64,000 nt of DNA from Legionella_C dresdenensis (GTDB lineage Bacteria; Pseudomonadota; Gammaproteobacteria; Legionellales; Legionellaceae): the NCBI RefSeq assembly GCF_042649825.1, contig NZ_JBHSAB010000014.1, positions 1-64,000 of the forward strand. Direction: 5' to 3'. Position numbers and translations under genes: made by a program. Below the pieces are notes generated by a model. The model was given only the letters and a program-made list of their open reading frames with translations. It did not search any database and was not told the DNA's origin. How positions within the stretch are numbered: position 1 is the stretch's first letter; each line of letters opens with the position of its first letter. This document shows, piece by piece, positions 43,165 to 51,727 of this stretch.

Positions 43165-43194
43165 GGCTGGATGGAATTCAGAAATTGCTGTCTG
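43165..43194 (+). repeat. 30-bp direct repeat, right island boundary
   Basis: Exact copy of 28193-28222. In the DUF1415 frame it continues to SDKKS and a stop, as if it were the original 3' end of that gene. Confidence 0.85.
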
Positions 43195-43256
43195 ATAAAA
43201 AATCATAACCATTCGTCTATAATTAATACATATCCGATAAATTTAAGCTAAATAAT

Positions 43257-43847
43257 ATGTCATTAATAAATAGATTCTTTGAAAAAGCCCTTCCGGGCAA
43301 GCAGGCCGGGAAATTACAGGTTAAACTTAGCGGCGGCAGGCACCCTAACTATTTAATTTATTCAGAAGATAAAGATTTATTAGTAGCGATTAAGCGCCGA
43401 TTTAAACTGCACAATAAACGGATTTGGGAAGAGAATCAACCAACGTTTTTACCCCAAAATTCTGATAAACCTCGGGAATATTTCCTAGAACTAACCACAG
43501 CACAAATGAATGTAGCCTGCAAACTTTTGAAAGCAGGATTTCGGATTCGCGATTTGGAGCAAGAATTAAGAAATCAAAATGCGTCTTTTGATGGAAGCCA
43601 TAGATCAGATAAAAAGGATAGATTAGAAATTGATCTGGCTAGCAAAAGTGAACAAATCACTTTCCAACAATTTCGCGACGCTTATGAAAAACAATATAGA
43701 TCTGAAATTTTCACTAACCCATTAAGTGCAATGAAAAGGCGCCTGCGGCAAGACAGAGAAATGGATATGACAGAAATTGAAAAATACGCCGATGACCACG
43801 CATCCAGCCGAACTGCCACGGTCTTGAACAGTTTGCGTAAAAAATAA
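43257..43847 (+). CDS. hydrophilic protein of unknown function
   Basis: The 196-residue basic protein has an N-terminal domain with HPNYLIYSEDKDLLVAIKRR and a charged helical C-terminus. No family recognised. It probably followed the DUF1415 gene before the island inserted. Confidence 0.65.
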   Translation: MSLINRFFEKALPGKQAGKLQVKLSGGRHPNYLIYSEDKDLLVAIKRRFKLHNKRIWEENQPTFLPQNSDKPREYFLELTTAQMNVACKLLKAGFRIRDLEQELRNQNASFDGSHRSDKKDRLEIDLASKSEQITFQQFRDAYEKQYRSEIFTNPLSAMKRRLRQDREMDMTEIEKYADDHASSRTATVLNSLRKK

Positions 43848-43903
43848 ATTTACTGCGACTATTTGTGATGATCGGCAGTTATAGACTTTATTAGATTAAG
43901 CTA

Positions 43904-44064
43904 GGGCGTGCTTTTAAAGTTTTTCTGGAAGCAAAAAAGCAAGAAAATGAGGCTGAATTTTTGGTCGATTGAGGCGAATAGCCGGCTCTATTTAACGAAA
44001 TCGAGCATAAATTCAGACCATTTTATTGCTTTTGGAGCCCAGAAATAACTTTAAAAACACGCCC
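43904..44064 (-). mobile_element. 161-bp MITE-like element, copy 2
   Basis: Inverted copy of 32734-32894, same length, TA on both sides. Its right terminal repeat overlaps the 3' end of the deformylase-like gene and supplies the stop codon. Confidence 0.87.
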
Positions 44065-45331
44065 TAATATCAGATACAATCTGAACATTGCTCTCAGGGA
44101 TTGATTGAGAGTTGGCATGAATAGACAAGCGCAATAACCCCTTTAAGGCTCCCTCCTGTTTTTTTTCATTTTTTAGCAATCGGTTAGCCTGTGTACGTAA
44201 GCCGTCTAAGGTTTCCTCAGCCATCCGCGGAAGCACATTGGCTAATTCATTAATATCTAATTTTGTCGTGCCGTTTTGTTCCATTTTAACACTAAAATAA
44301 AACGGAGGAACAGTCAATTGAGGTAAATAAGTAAACTCTTCCTTCTGACGTTTATAAAGTTCCTCATCTACCATTTTTTGAAATTGTGCCAGATCATCTA
44401 ATGGCAAGTTCTCAAATGTCACATCCATATAGGTTTTTCCATCCAGTATGTGAGTTAATTCATGCCACAAAACCACTGCATCTACGCCCTTTAGAGTAAC
44501 CTGCTGTGATTGCATATTTTTGGCAGGATCTTGATAAGCAACACTGATTTCTACCGGACTTTTTACGGCACAACGATTGGGACAAGGAACACTCAAGCAG
44601 GCATGGTTGAAATTCTGTGTTTCCTGACTTACAGAGATAATAATGGGATTGACCATAATGACTGCTGCCGGAAACGTTGTACCAGGATAGCGTTTTTCCA
44701 CGCCAGAAACGTGCTCAGGACTATCATAAAACACACCGACGATAGCAAAACGAAACGGCCGTGCAATAGCCGCACATTGATTCGCCGCGATACCCGCCCC
44801 GCCTGCCTGAATAAGCACCGATTTCGCATGCTCAATCTGCCCGGATAATTCAAGATGCTGCTCAGCTGTTGCATCTTCAGGGAAGGGAATACCAGGCTGA
44901 TGTAAAATGGGATCCCCTATCACTCGGATTACAGGCTGGGCTTGAGAAACAAAATAGCAACGCTTATCACGTATTTCATACAGCGCATGGAAATGTAATG
45001 ATTTTTTATTACCATCCAATGCCGTAAATGATAATTTATACTCTAAAAAAGTTCCGGCAGGATTGTTATAAGTACTACAGATATTAAGATTTCCCCAGGA
45101 TTTTATCTGTGATGAAAATTCTTTCATCCACAATAAATCGACTTCTTTGCTATGAGAAGTTCTGTTAATTAATGCCTCTGCATACTCAATAAGCGCAAGA
45201 TCGGGTTGTTGTAACAACCAAACAGCTGTAAGCCTGACTTTTAGGGTTTCGAGTGGTTGCGTAGGGTAATAGGTTAAATCAAGAACTTTGTCTTCAAATG
45301 CTTTAAAAATATTTTGTGCTGATATTTTCAT
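44051..45331 (-). CDS. large peptide-deformylase-like protein
   Basis: Residues ~134-300 carry all three deformylase motifs in changed form: GAGIAANQ (178-185; usual GxGxAAxQ), ACLS with Cys245 (usual EGCLS) and HELTH (290-294; usual HExDH). The metal-binding Cys and two His are kept. Unlike the ~170-residue housekeeping enzyme, it has an extra ~130-residue N-terminal domain and ~120 C-terminal residues. The last four residues (RACF) come from the MITE. It is the last gene of a four-gene operon, 11 bp after the transporter. It may act on formyl-peptides or another amide. Confidence 0.82.
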   Translation of the reverse strand: MKISAQNIFKAFEDKVLDLTYYPTQPLETLKVRLTAVWLLQQPDLALIEYAEALINRTSHSKEVDLLWMKEFSSQIKSWGNLNICSTYNNPAGTFLEYKLSFTALDGNKKSLHFHALYEIRDKRCYFVSQAQPVIRVIGDPILHQPGIPFPEDATAEQHLELSGQIEHAKSVLIQAGGAGIAANQCAAIARPFRFAIVGVFYDSPEHVSGVEKRYPGTTFPAAVIMVNPIIISVSQETQNFNHACLSVPCPNRCAVKSPVEISVAYQDPAKNMQSQQVTLKGVDAVVLWHELTHILDGKTYMDVTFENLPLDDLAQFQKMVDEELYKRQKEEFTYLPQLTVPPFYFSVKMEQNGTTKLDINELANVLPRMAEETLDGLRTQANRLLKNEKKQEGALKGLLRLSIHANSQSIPESNVQIVSDIRACF

Positions 45332-45342
45332 ATAATATTACC

Positions 45343-46680
45343 TTACAGCGATTCTGTTGAGAAAAATTTACTAGCTTGTTTACTTTGATTAGTTTTATTT
45401 AATATTAAAAGTCGAAGCCCTACCAGGCAAAAAATACAGGAGCCAATTAGATAATATGCTGGTGAATAAGCAATACCGGATACATGTTTTACTATATATA
45501 ACATTCCAAGTGGTGTAATTCCCGCAGCAATACTAGCAGTAATTTGATATATAAGTGCGAGGCTAGTACATCGTAATCGAATTGGGAAACTCTCAGTAAT
45601 TAAAACAGGAGCAATGGAGTAATAACAAGCAGATGGAATGCAAAATAATAATTTAATTAATAAAATTTGCATATAATTCCCCGTACTTAACAGAGCGAAA
45701 TAAGGCACTGCAAGTATTAAAAATGCAATTGTGGAGTAGGTTAATAATTTAATCTTGTTATAATAATCAGAGAATAATCCAAATATAGGGATGAGTGGGA
45801 TAAGAAAGATTAGGCAGATTGTGTTCATTCCTAATGCTTGATACTGTGAAAAATGATTAATAATAGTCATATGAATAGGAGAATAAACAAAAAGAGCAAC
45901 AGTTTCTCCTACACCCAGCCATGTAATAGTAATAATTGCAAAACAACGTATAGGATAAGACTTAATTAGCCCAAATGATGAATATAGTATATCTCTCTTT
46001 TTGCTTTCGTTTGTATTAGAATTTTCTAAAATAAACTCCAAACTTTCTGGCAAAGAACGCCTAATCCAAAACCCAATAAAAGTACCCAAAATAGCCAAGA
46101 TAAAAATTACACGCCAACTCCAGTAAGGTAAGATATTTTTTTCAATACAATAAATCAATAAAAAAGCTAAAAGCGAAGCCAATAGACTACCTAAATTGAA
46201 TCCTACAGAGACCCAACTCCCATAAAACCCACGCTCATCTTTTTTAGCACTCTCTATTAAATACGCAATTGAACTGATATATTCTCCACCTACAGAAATA
46301 TTTTGCAGTACTCTAAAAAGCGAAAATAATAGCGTTGATGTTAAGCCAATTGCTTGATATGAAGGAATAACTCCAATAATCGCTGTACAGACACCAACCA
46401 TAATAATAGAAAAAATAAGCGTTTTTTTTCTGCCAATTTGATCAGCAAACAACCCTATAATCAAACTTCCTGCAGGACGAGATAAATAACCTATAAAAAA
46501 AATACAAAAAGTATTTATAAGATTATTTTGAATAGAATCAGTTGGAAAAAAAGTAACAGCAATTATTTGAGCAAAAAAAGCACAAATCATAACATCAAAA
46601 TTTTCTAACAAATTTCCAATTACACCACTTGCAATAATTCGCTTATTAGTATGGGAAATTTGCTTCAATACATTCAACAT
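45343..46680 (-). CDS. MHS-family major facilitator transporter
   Basis: A 445-residue membrane protein with about 12 helices. GNLLENFD near the N-terminus and the loop GLFADQIGRKKTL (~76-88) are marks of the metabolite:H+ symporter group (ProP, citrate and alpha-ketoglutarate carriers). It would import a small organic compound with protons. The start is 8 bp after the preceding gene's stop, so it belongs to the operon 47785-44051. Confidence 0.87.
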   Translation of the reverse strand: MLNVLKQISHTNKRIIASGVIGNLLENFDVMICAFFAQIIAVTFFPTDSIQNNLINTFCIFFIGYLSRPAGSLIIGLFADQIGRKKTLIFSIIMVGVCTAIIGVIPSYQAIGLTSTLLFSLFRVLQNISVGGEYISSIAYLIESAKKDERGFYGSWVSVGFNLGSLLASLLAFLLIYCIEKNILPYWSWRVIFILAILGTFIGFWIRRSLPESLEFILENSNTNESKKRDILYSSFGLIKSYPIRCFAIITITWLGVGETVALFVYSPIHMTIINHFSQYQALGMNTICLIFLIPLIPIFGLFSDYYNKIKLLTYSTIAFLILAVPYFALLSTGNYMQILLIKLLFCIPSACYYSIAPVLITESFPIRLRCTSLALIYQITASIAAGITPLGMLYIVKHVSGIAYSPAYYLIGSCIFCLVGLRLLILNKTNQSKQASKFFSTESL

Positions 46681-46688
46681 AGCAAACT

Positions 46689-47282
46689 CTATGAATTATT
46701 AATAATAAGTTTTAGGTGTTTTTTCTTATAAGGCTCTTCTATCAAAGGGGAAGCATATTGGCAATATTGTTGGTAAATAGGTTGTAATTGTTTATAACCA
46801 TAATCTCCTAAAGCATATAATGCCGGTACTAGCTCCTGATAATATGAGCGCATATCAACTCCAGTATGTCTTGTAGCGAAATTATATATAAAATGAAAGC
46901 TATTTATTTTCCGCATCACACTTAACCCTAAAGAGAAATGATGTTCTGTCTCTTTAACTCGTTTTATTTCATTTTGGTATCCAGCAGTATATGCCTTTTC
47001 CCAAAATAATATTTCTTGATTAACATAGGTCTGCGGCCTAAAGGATAGATCGTGTTGCCATAGCCCTTGAACAAGTAAATTGAATTCTACAGAGGGGGTC
47101 ATTGAAAAAATAACCATTTCATCACCTGGATTAATCAAAACTAGTGAAACATGATCAATGAAATACAAACCTTTTAAATCAGCTAACTTCCTGGATATTT
47201 CTTTTTTGTGCTTAAATAAAATATCAATAATATTAGGATGGATGCTAGTAATGACTGAGGACATTAAGTCTAATTGCCGCAT
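46689..47282 (-). CDS. orphan sensor-like protein
   Basis: Of 197 residues, the middle (DHVSLVLINPGDEMVIFSMTP, then LWQHDLSFRPQTYVNQEILFWEKA) faintly recalls the ligand-binding half of LuxR-type regulators, but there is no DNA-binding part. This resemblance is weak. It overlaps the regulator gene by 13 bp, so the two proteins are made together and may work as a pair. Confidence 0.6.
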   Translation of the reverse strand: MRQLDLMSSVITSIHPNIIDILFKHKKEISRKLADLKGLYFIDHVSLVLINPGDEMVIFSMTPSVEFNLLVQGLWQHDLSFRPQTYVNQEILFWEKAYTAGYQNEIKRVKETEHHFSLGLSVMRKINSFHFIYNFATRHTGVDMRSYYQELVPALYALGDYGYKQLQPIYQQYCQYASPLIEEPYKKKHLKLIINNS

Positions 47283-47785
47283 AATTTTATATCTTGCTCA
47301 GATTTATTAAGTAGCATCGCTGATGATATCATCATATCGATGATTTTATAGAGTGTATCTCGATCTACATTCAGGTGAGCAGCATCATAAACTGTTTCAA
47401 TAATAAAATTGACTACATCTTCAGTATCATAGGAAAAAGGCAACAACATTAAACTTTTATTTAGAATATACTTTAATATAAATTTATCTATTTCAATTAA
47501 GTCAGATGATTTAATTTCGGAGGATTTATACTTATTTGGCTCATCTCCAAACAACAAATTAGCAGGATGACAGTGTAAATGGTTAGCAATTTTCATAATT
47601 ACTGAAACCTCTGGCAAAACCTGACCAAGAGCATATTTTCTGGCCATTTGATATGAACACCCTGCGATAGATGCCAAAGAGCTGATATCAATCCCTCCTC
47701 TTGCTCGTCGCGAGGCATAGCCCCTCTCACACATAGCCTGCGTCAATCGCTCCGAAAATTTCTTGGTAATATCACCTTTACTCAT
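47270..47785 (-). CDS. XRE-like helix-turn-helix regulator
   Basis: The 171-residue protein has a DNA-binding domain with ISSLASIAGCSYQMARKYALG (residues ~34-54) and HPANLLFGD, like the regulator at 23683-24156. The C-terminal helical part differs. It is the first gene of a four-gene operon and is divergent from the small gene at 48029. It probably controls both sides. Confidence 0.83.
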   Translation of the reverse strand: MSKGDITKKFSERLTQAMCERGYASRRARGGIDISSLASIAGCSYQMARKYALGQVLPEVSVIMKIANHLHCHPANLLFGDEPNKYKSSEIKSSDLIEIDKFILKYILNKSLMLLPFSYDTEDVVNFIIETVYDAAHLNVDRDTLYKIIDMMISSAMLLNKSEQDIKLCGN

Positions 47786-48028
47786 GAAAAAAACCTGTCA
47801 TATAGTATCAAATTATAACCAAAATCTATCATAACTCTAAAAATATGGCAATTTAACAATAAACTTTATTTTCAGTAAAAAATAATTTTACATAAAATAT
47901 ATTTATGTTTACTATAAACAACAAAATTGCTTTCCTAAAACACTTAACAATGCGAAACGGGAAGTTATGGAAGCAAAAAACTAGATTGATAACATCAAAT
48001 AATCAACTAAAAACAACAGGGAGAAAAA

Positions 48029-48265
48029 ATGGAAGTAACTGAGGGCTCACATAGCACCCAATATCGATACAAAATTATTGCCCAAAAATTTGTTTTACCT
48101 AATGGTAAATGTTTGTTGGCAATTCGAGACCAGCAAGACAATATCATCATGCATATCTCACCAGGGCTCGCCTTTCGAAACAATGAAATGCTAAGTGACA
48201 TGAGTCCGCAAGACATTAAGCTTGTAGGATATATCTATGCCAGTGAACATGTAAACACCCCATAA
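48029..48265 (+). CDS. small protein of unknown function
   Basis: A 78-residue protein (KIIAQKFVLPNGKCLLAIRD) with GGGAG 6-9 bp before its ATG. No family recognised. It is the first plus-strand gene opposite the regulator. The 283 bp after it hold no convincing gene. Confidence 0.6.
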   Translation: MEVTEGSHSTQYRYKIIAQKFVLPNGKCLLAIRDQQDNIIMHISPGLAFRNNEMLSDMSPQDIKLVGYIYASEHVNTP

Positions 48266-48548
48266 TTAGTGGCATAAACAATTTTAATTAGGCGTAACAC
48301 TATGAGAAACCACTTAAGTTATTAAATTTAACTGGCAAGAGAACTCGTTCAGCTATCTTGGGCCTATATGGGGATAGTTGTAATCGGTTGTTAGAATTAG
48401 AGAATTGGCTTATTGACAAACAGAAGTTTTACTAATTAGTATCGCGCCTGTAACAGCCATAAATGGAAAAGGTTACTAACTAGCTTTTTTAACTGTGCTA
48501 GAAGTTCAACACGCAATATTTTTGATTTGTAGTATAAGGAAGATTTTA

Positions 48549-50114
48549 ATGGAACCTCGAAAAACGGTCGCAGTCATAGGCTGTGGAGCCTCCGCCGTAG
48601 CTTTTTTACACTCTTTTGTAGATATATGCATAGATAACCAAATAGATTACCTGGATTTTATTATTTTTGAACCATCTTCTGAATTGGGTTCTGGCTTAGC
48701 CTATCAAACTGATACCGACAATTTAATTATCAACAGACCACTTGAAAGTATGTCTGTCAATGTAAATATATCTTCTGACTTTAAACATTGGATGGATAAA
48801 CATCATATATCTTCAAAAGATATAATTACTGATGGACACACTACTTATTCATCAAGACCGCTATTCGGTAAATACTTAAGTGATACACTTGAAAAAGTTT
48901 TACTCAAAGCACTCCAAAACCACATACAAATCAGAATTGTACGCAAGACTGCTATAAAGGTATTAAAAACAGAATCATATAAAATTATCACAGCAGATAA
49001 CGAAGTGTTACATTCTAATTATATAATATTTTGTACTGGGAATAACCAACCTCATGACATATACTCACTTAATGAAACTCCTTCTTATATAAATAACCCT
49101 TACCCTCTTTATCCCAAAATCAATAGTATCCAGCATAAAAAAACAATAGCTGTTTTAGGTAATAGCCTCACTGCCATCGATATTGCTCTTGCTCTATCTA
49201 ATAAGGGATATAAGGGGAAAATAATTTTGTTCTCTCGAAGTCCTAATTATCCTAAAGTACGGGGGCCTATTAGACCCTATAAGTTAAAATTTCTTACAAA
49301 TTGTGCCCTAACAAATATTAAACAAACAAAAACCAAAATTTCACTTAGAGATCTGCTACGCTTGCTCAGGAAAGAACTGAAGACATCCGGCACAGATTGG
49401 AAAATGCTTTTTAAGGAAAACCTGGAAAATCAAAGTGCACTTGCAGTGCTTGAAAATGAAGTTACACAGGCCAATTTGCACCGTAGTTGGCAATCCATAT
49501 TATGCGCAACAAATGAAATTATTGAGTTATCATGGAGTATTTTAACCAACACGGCCAAAATACAATTTCTAAAAAAATATTCCAGGGTGTGGTTAAATAA
49601 CCGTACGCCTATCCCCCTAAGCAATGCAAAAAAATTAATCAAAATTATAAAAATAGGACAACTTGAGTTTATTCCCAGGATAAATTCTATTGTATACGAT
49701 AGCAGACTTCAGAAATATTCAATAAGAACAGAAAATAATGCAACGTATCTATGTGAAACGGTTATCAATGCTACAGGACCTTCACGCTATATACACAGCT
49801 GTGATTTTTTAATGAATAGTTTATTAGAGGAGGGCTTGGCGCGAGAGAATGCATTTGGAGGGTTAGATGTTGATTTTGAAACAGCTTCTCTTCTGGATAG
49901 TGAAGGCAATAAGGATAATAACTTAAGATTATTAGGCCATAATACTACTGGTACTTATGGCTATACAAGCTCATTAGAAATGATCACAAAAAAAGCTCAA
50001 ATCATCGCTATTAATTTAGCTAATTTAATACAGGAAACCAATTATGATAAAAACAAGATGGTTAATGATGCCCGTGTTGATCCTTTTGGTCATATTGCCT
50101 CGTTTATCAATTGA
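48549..50114 (+). CDS. FAD/NAD(P)-binding oxidoreductase-like protein
   Basis: A 521-residue protein with an N-terminal FAD-binding Rossmann motif (VAVIGCGASAVAFLHSF) and a second nucleotide-binding stretch (IAVLGNSLTAIDIALAL, ~205), then NATGPSRYI near the end. This layout fits the NAD_binding_9 group (PF13454) and distantly N-hydroxylating monooxygenases. Substrate unknown. The start with AAGGAAG about 6 bp upstream is preferred over the in-frame start at 48495. It overlaps the exporter gene by 71 bp. Confidence 0.8.
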   Translation: MEPRKTVAVIGCGASAVAFLHSFVDICIDNQIDYLDFIIFEPSSELGSGLAYQTDTDNLIINRPLESMSVNVNISSDFKHWMDKHHISSKDIITDGHTTYSSRPLFGKYLSDTLEKVLLKALQNHIQIRIVRKTAIKVLKTESYKIITADNEVLHSNYIIFCTGNNQPHDIYSLNETPSYINNPYPLYPKINSIQHKKTIAVLGNSLTAIDIALALSNKGYKGKIILFSRSPNYPKVRGPIRPYKLKFLTNCALTNIKQTKTKISLRDLLRLLRKELKTSGTDWKMLFKENLENQSALAVLENEVTQANLHRSWQSILCATNEIIELSWSILTNTAKIQFLKKYSRVWLNNRTPIPLSNAKKLIKIIKIGQLEFIPRINSIVYDSRLQKYSIRTENNATYLCETVINATGPSRYIHSCDFLMNSLLEEGLARENAFGGLDVDFETASLLDSEGNKDNNLRLLGHNTTGTYGYTSSLEMITKKAQIIAINLANLIQETNYDKNKMVNDARVDPFGHIASFIN

Positions 50115-51243
50115 CTTATATTTACCTTCGCTTCTGAATATCGGAAAAAAATTTCATACTGATAGTGCAACCCTGCAGATGACGCTTACTTTTTTTATGT
50201 TGGGGTATGCTCTTTCAATGCTGATTGTTGGGCCGTTATGTGATTATTTTGGTAAAAAGCCCGTGCTTTTGCTAAGTCTTACTCTGTATGCAAGCGCAAC
50301 TATCCTTTGTATGGTTGCAAATACTTTCATGGTACTGGTAGCCGCGAGATTTTTTCAGGCCTTGGGCGGATGCAGCGGTACTGTGATTGCTCGTCTTTTT
50401 GTGAAAGACTCCTATAGCAGTAAAGATCAAATCAAAATTCTTGCTCAGTTGTCTGCGGCTATGGCCATTTGTCCTTTATTGATACCGATACTGGGCGGGG
50501 TTATTCAAACTTATTCCGGATGGCGTTCCGTCTTTTTCTTCCTTCTGATTCTGGCGCTTATTCTTATTCTTGTTTGCAAAAAACAATTGCATGAAACTCA
50601 GCGTTTGATTAGTAAACCGTCGATCAGGAAGCTATGTTATGATTTTAAAAAAATTCTATCCAATCAAGTATTTATCGGTTATAGTCTTGCAATTGGCCTG
50701 GCATGGTCCTGTTATTTTGCTTTTACAATTGAGTCGCCTTTTTTATTGCAGGAAAAGCTCGGTTATACCTCGTTTAAATTCAGCGTGCTTTATGCTATTA
50801 CAATATTAGGTTATTTGGCGGGAACCGGTTTTACCAAAAGATATGCCAATCAGATAGGCTGGGATAAATTAATTTTTACAGGAACATTATGTTGCCTGGC
50901 TGGCGCAGTATTAATGACTTTTTTAAACCAAGCGCTTGATTTACATTGGTTTACATTAATCACGCCAATGATAATTATTTTATTTGGTGTCGGTATAATA
51001 ATTCCCGGGACACAGGCTGCTGTAATACAACCCTTCTCCCATAACGCAGGTACTGCCTCTGGATTGTTCTTTTTTATTCAAATGTTATTTGGCTTTTTAT
51101 GTGGGGTAATCTTACAGAGAGTGCATAATGGCAGTATAACGCCCCTGTTGACCGTATTGTTACTCTCAAGCCTACTCCTGGTTTTGTCGTTTTATTTTAC
51201 CATTTTACGTCCGCAAACTTTGGCTCAAGTGTCTGTAGAGTAA
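50044..51243 (+). CDS. Bcr/CflA-type MFS exporter
   Basis: About 12 membrane helices in 399 residues. The opening DLYLPSLLNIGKKFHTDSATLQMTLTFFMLGYAL (residues ~24-57) and the loop GPLCDYFGKKPVLL are typical of the Bcr/CflA drug-efflux group. The start overlaps the oxidoreductase gene; an internal ATG at 50065 is also possible. Tight linkage suggests it exports a product or substrate of that enzyme. Confidence 0.87.
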   Translation: MIKTRWLMMPVLILLVILPRLSIDLYLPSLLNIGKKFHTDSATLQMTLTFFMLGYALSMLIVGPLCDYFGKKPVLLLSLTLYASATILCMVANTFMVLVAARFFQALGGCSGTVIARLFVKDSYSSKDQIKILAQLSAAMAICPLLIPILGGVIQTYSGWRSVFFFLLILALILILVCKKQLHETQRLISKPSIRKLCYDFKKILSNQVFIGYSLAIGLAWSCYFAFTIESPFLLQEKLGYTSFKFSVLYAITILGYLAGTGFTKRYANQIGWDKLIFTGTLCCLAGAVLMTFLNQALDLHWFTLITPMIIILFGVGIIIPGTQAAVIQPFSHNAGTASGLFFFIQMLFGFLCGVILQRVHNGSITPLLTVLLLSSLLLVLSFYFTILRPQTLAQVSVE

Positions 51244-51376
51244 ATTTCAAGAGAAGTACGTAGCCCTGATGCAGGCTTTGTAGGATAATTCAAAATATGG
51301 CAAAACCTGCAGGAAGGGGGTTAAATTTTATCCATGGGTTAGAATCAGAATATGAACCATTACCCGTCTCTCCAGT

Positions 51377-51486
51377 AACCCCTTACCTTTAAAGGCTTTT
51401 TGCAAACCCTCAGATGCCAGGGATGGCATCTGGGAGCCAGGATGACTTCATGCGTGTTTGTAAAAAGCCTTTAAAGGTAAGGGATT
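51377..51486. repeat. 110-bp inverted-repeat element with inner hairpin
   Basis: Two 31-bp arms (51377-51407 and 51456-51486) are complementary with two mismatches. The 48-bp centre contains a second hairpin, CAGATGCC/GGCATCTG. It appears inserted into the repeat unit that is uninterrupted at 26216-26286. Confidence 0.8.
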
Positions 51487-51534
51487 ACCCGCTCTGAACT
51501 TGCAAGGCATCATTGACTAAAAGCGCGATTGAAA

Positions 51535-51561
51535 CCTTGATTACGCTTCGCTGCATCAAGG
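51535..51561. repeat. 27-bp palindromic interspersed repeat, copy d
   Basis: Same unit as at 93-119. It is followed by GCTACTCTCT, as is the 26-kb copy read on the minus strand. Confidence 0.8.
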
Positions 51562-51727
51562 CTACTCTCTATTTTACATAACTATTATGTTAATTTGTCT
51601 TAAAAATTAATGGAATATTCAAATTAAAAGCAAACTATTCAAATTTTGATTAATTTCAGGTATACTGTTTGAAGCCTGGCCCATGGAAATTTAACCACTA
51701 GCAAACGCTATAAAGAGAAAGGAAATA

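Larger units (their letters stand above)
51244..51727. other. gene-free stretch of nested repeats
   Basis: No gene. It contains a flank repeat (51320-51336), a large inverted-repeat element (51377-51486) and the fourth 27-bp palindrome (51535-51561), followed by the upstream region of the gene at 51728. Confidence 0.7.

Noticed and set aside
48266..48548. Possible transposase remnant or small gene
   Set aside because: Short frames with stops in all phases and no recognisable motif.
50044..50114. Programmed frameshift joining the oxidoreductase and exporter
   Set aside because: The 71-bp overlap is explained by a separate start with its own ATG choices; no slippery sequence was seen.
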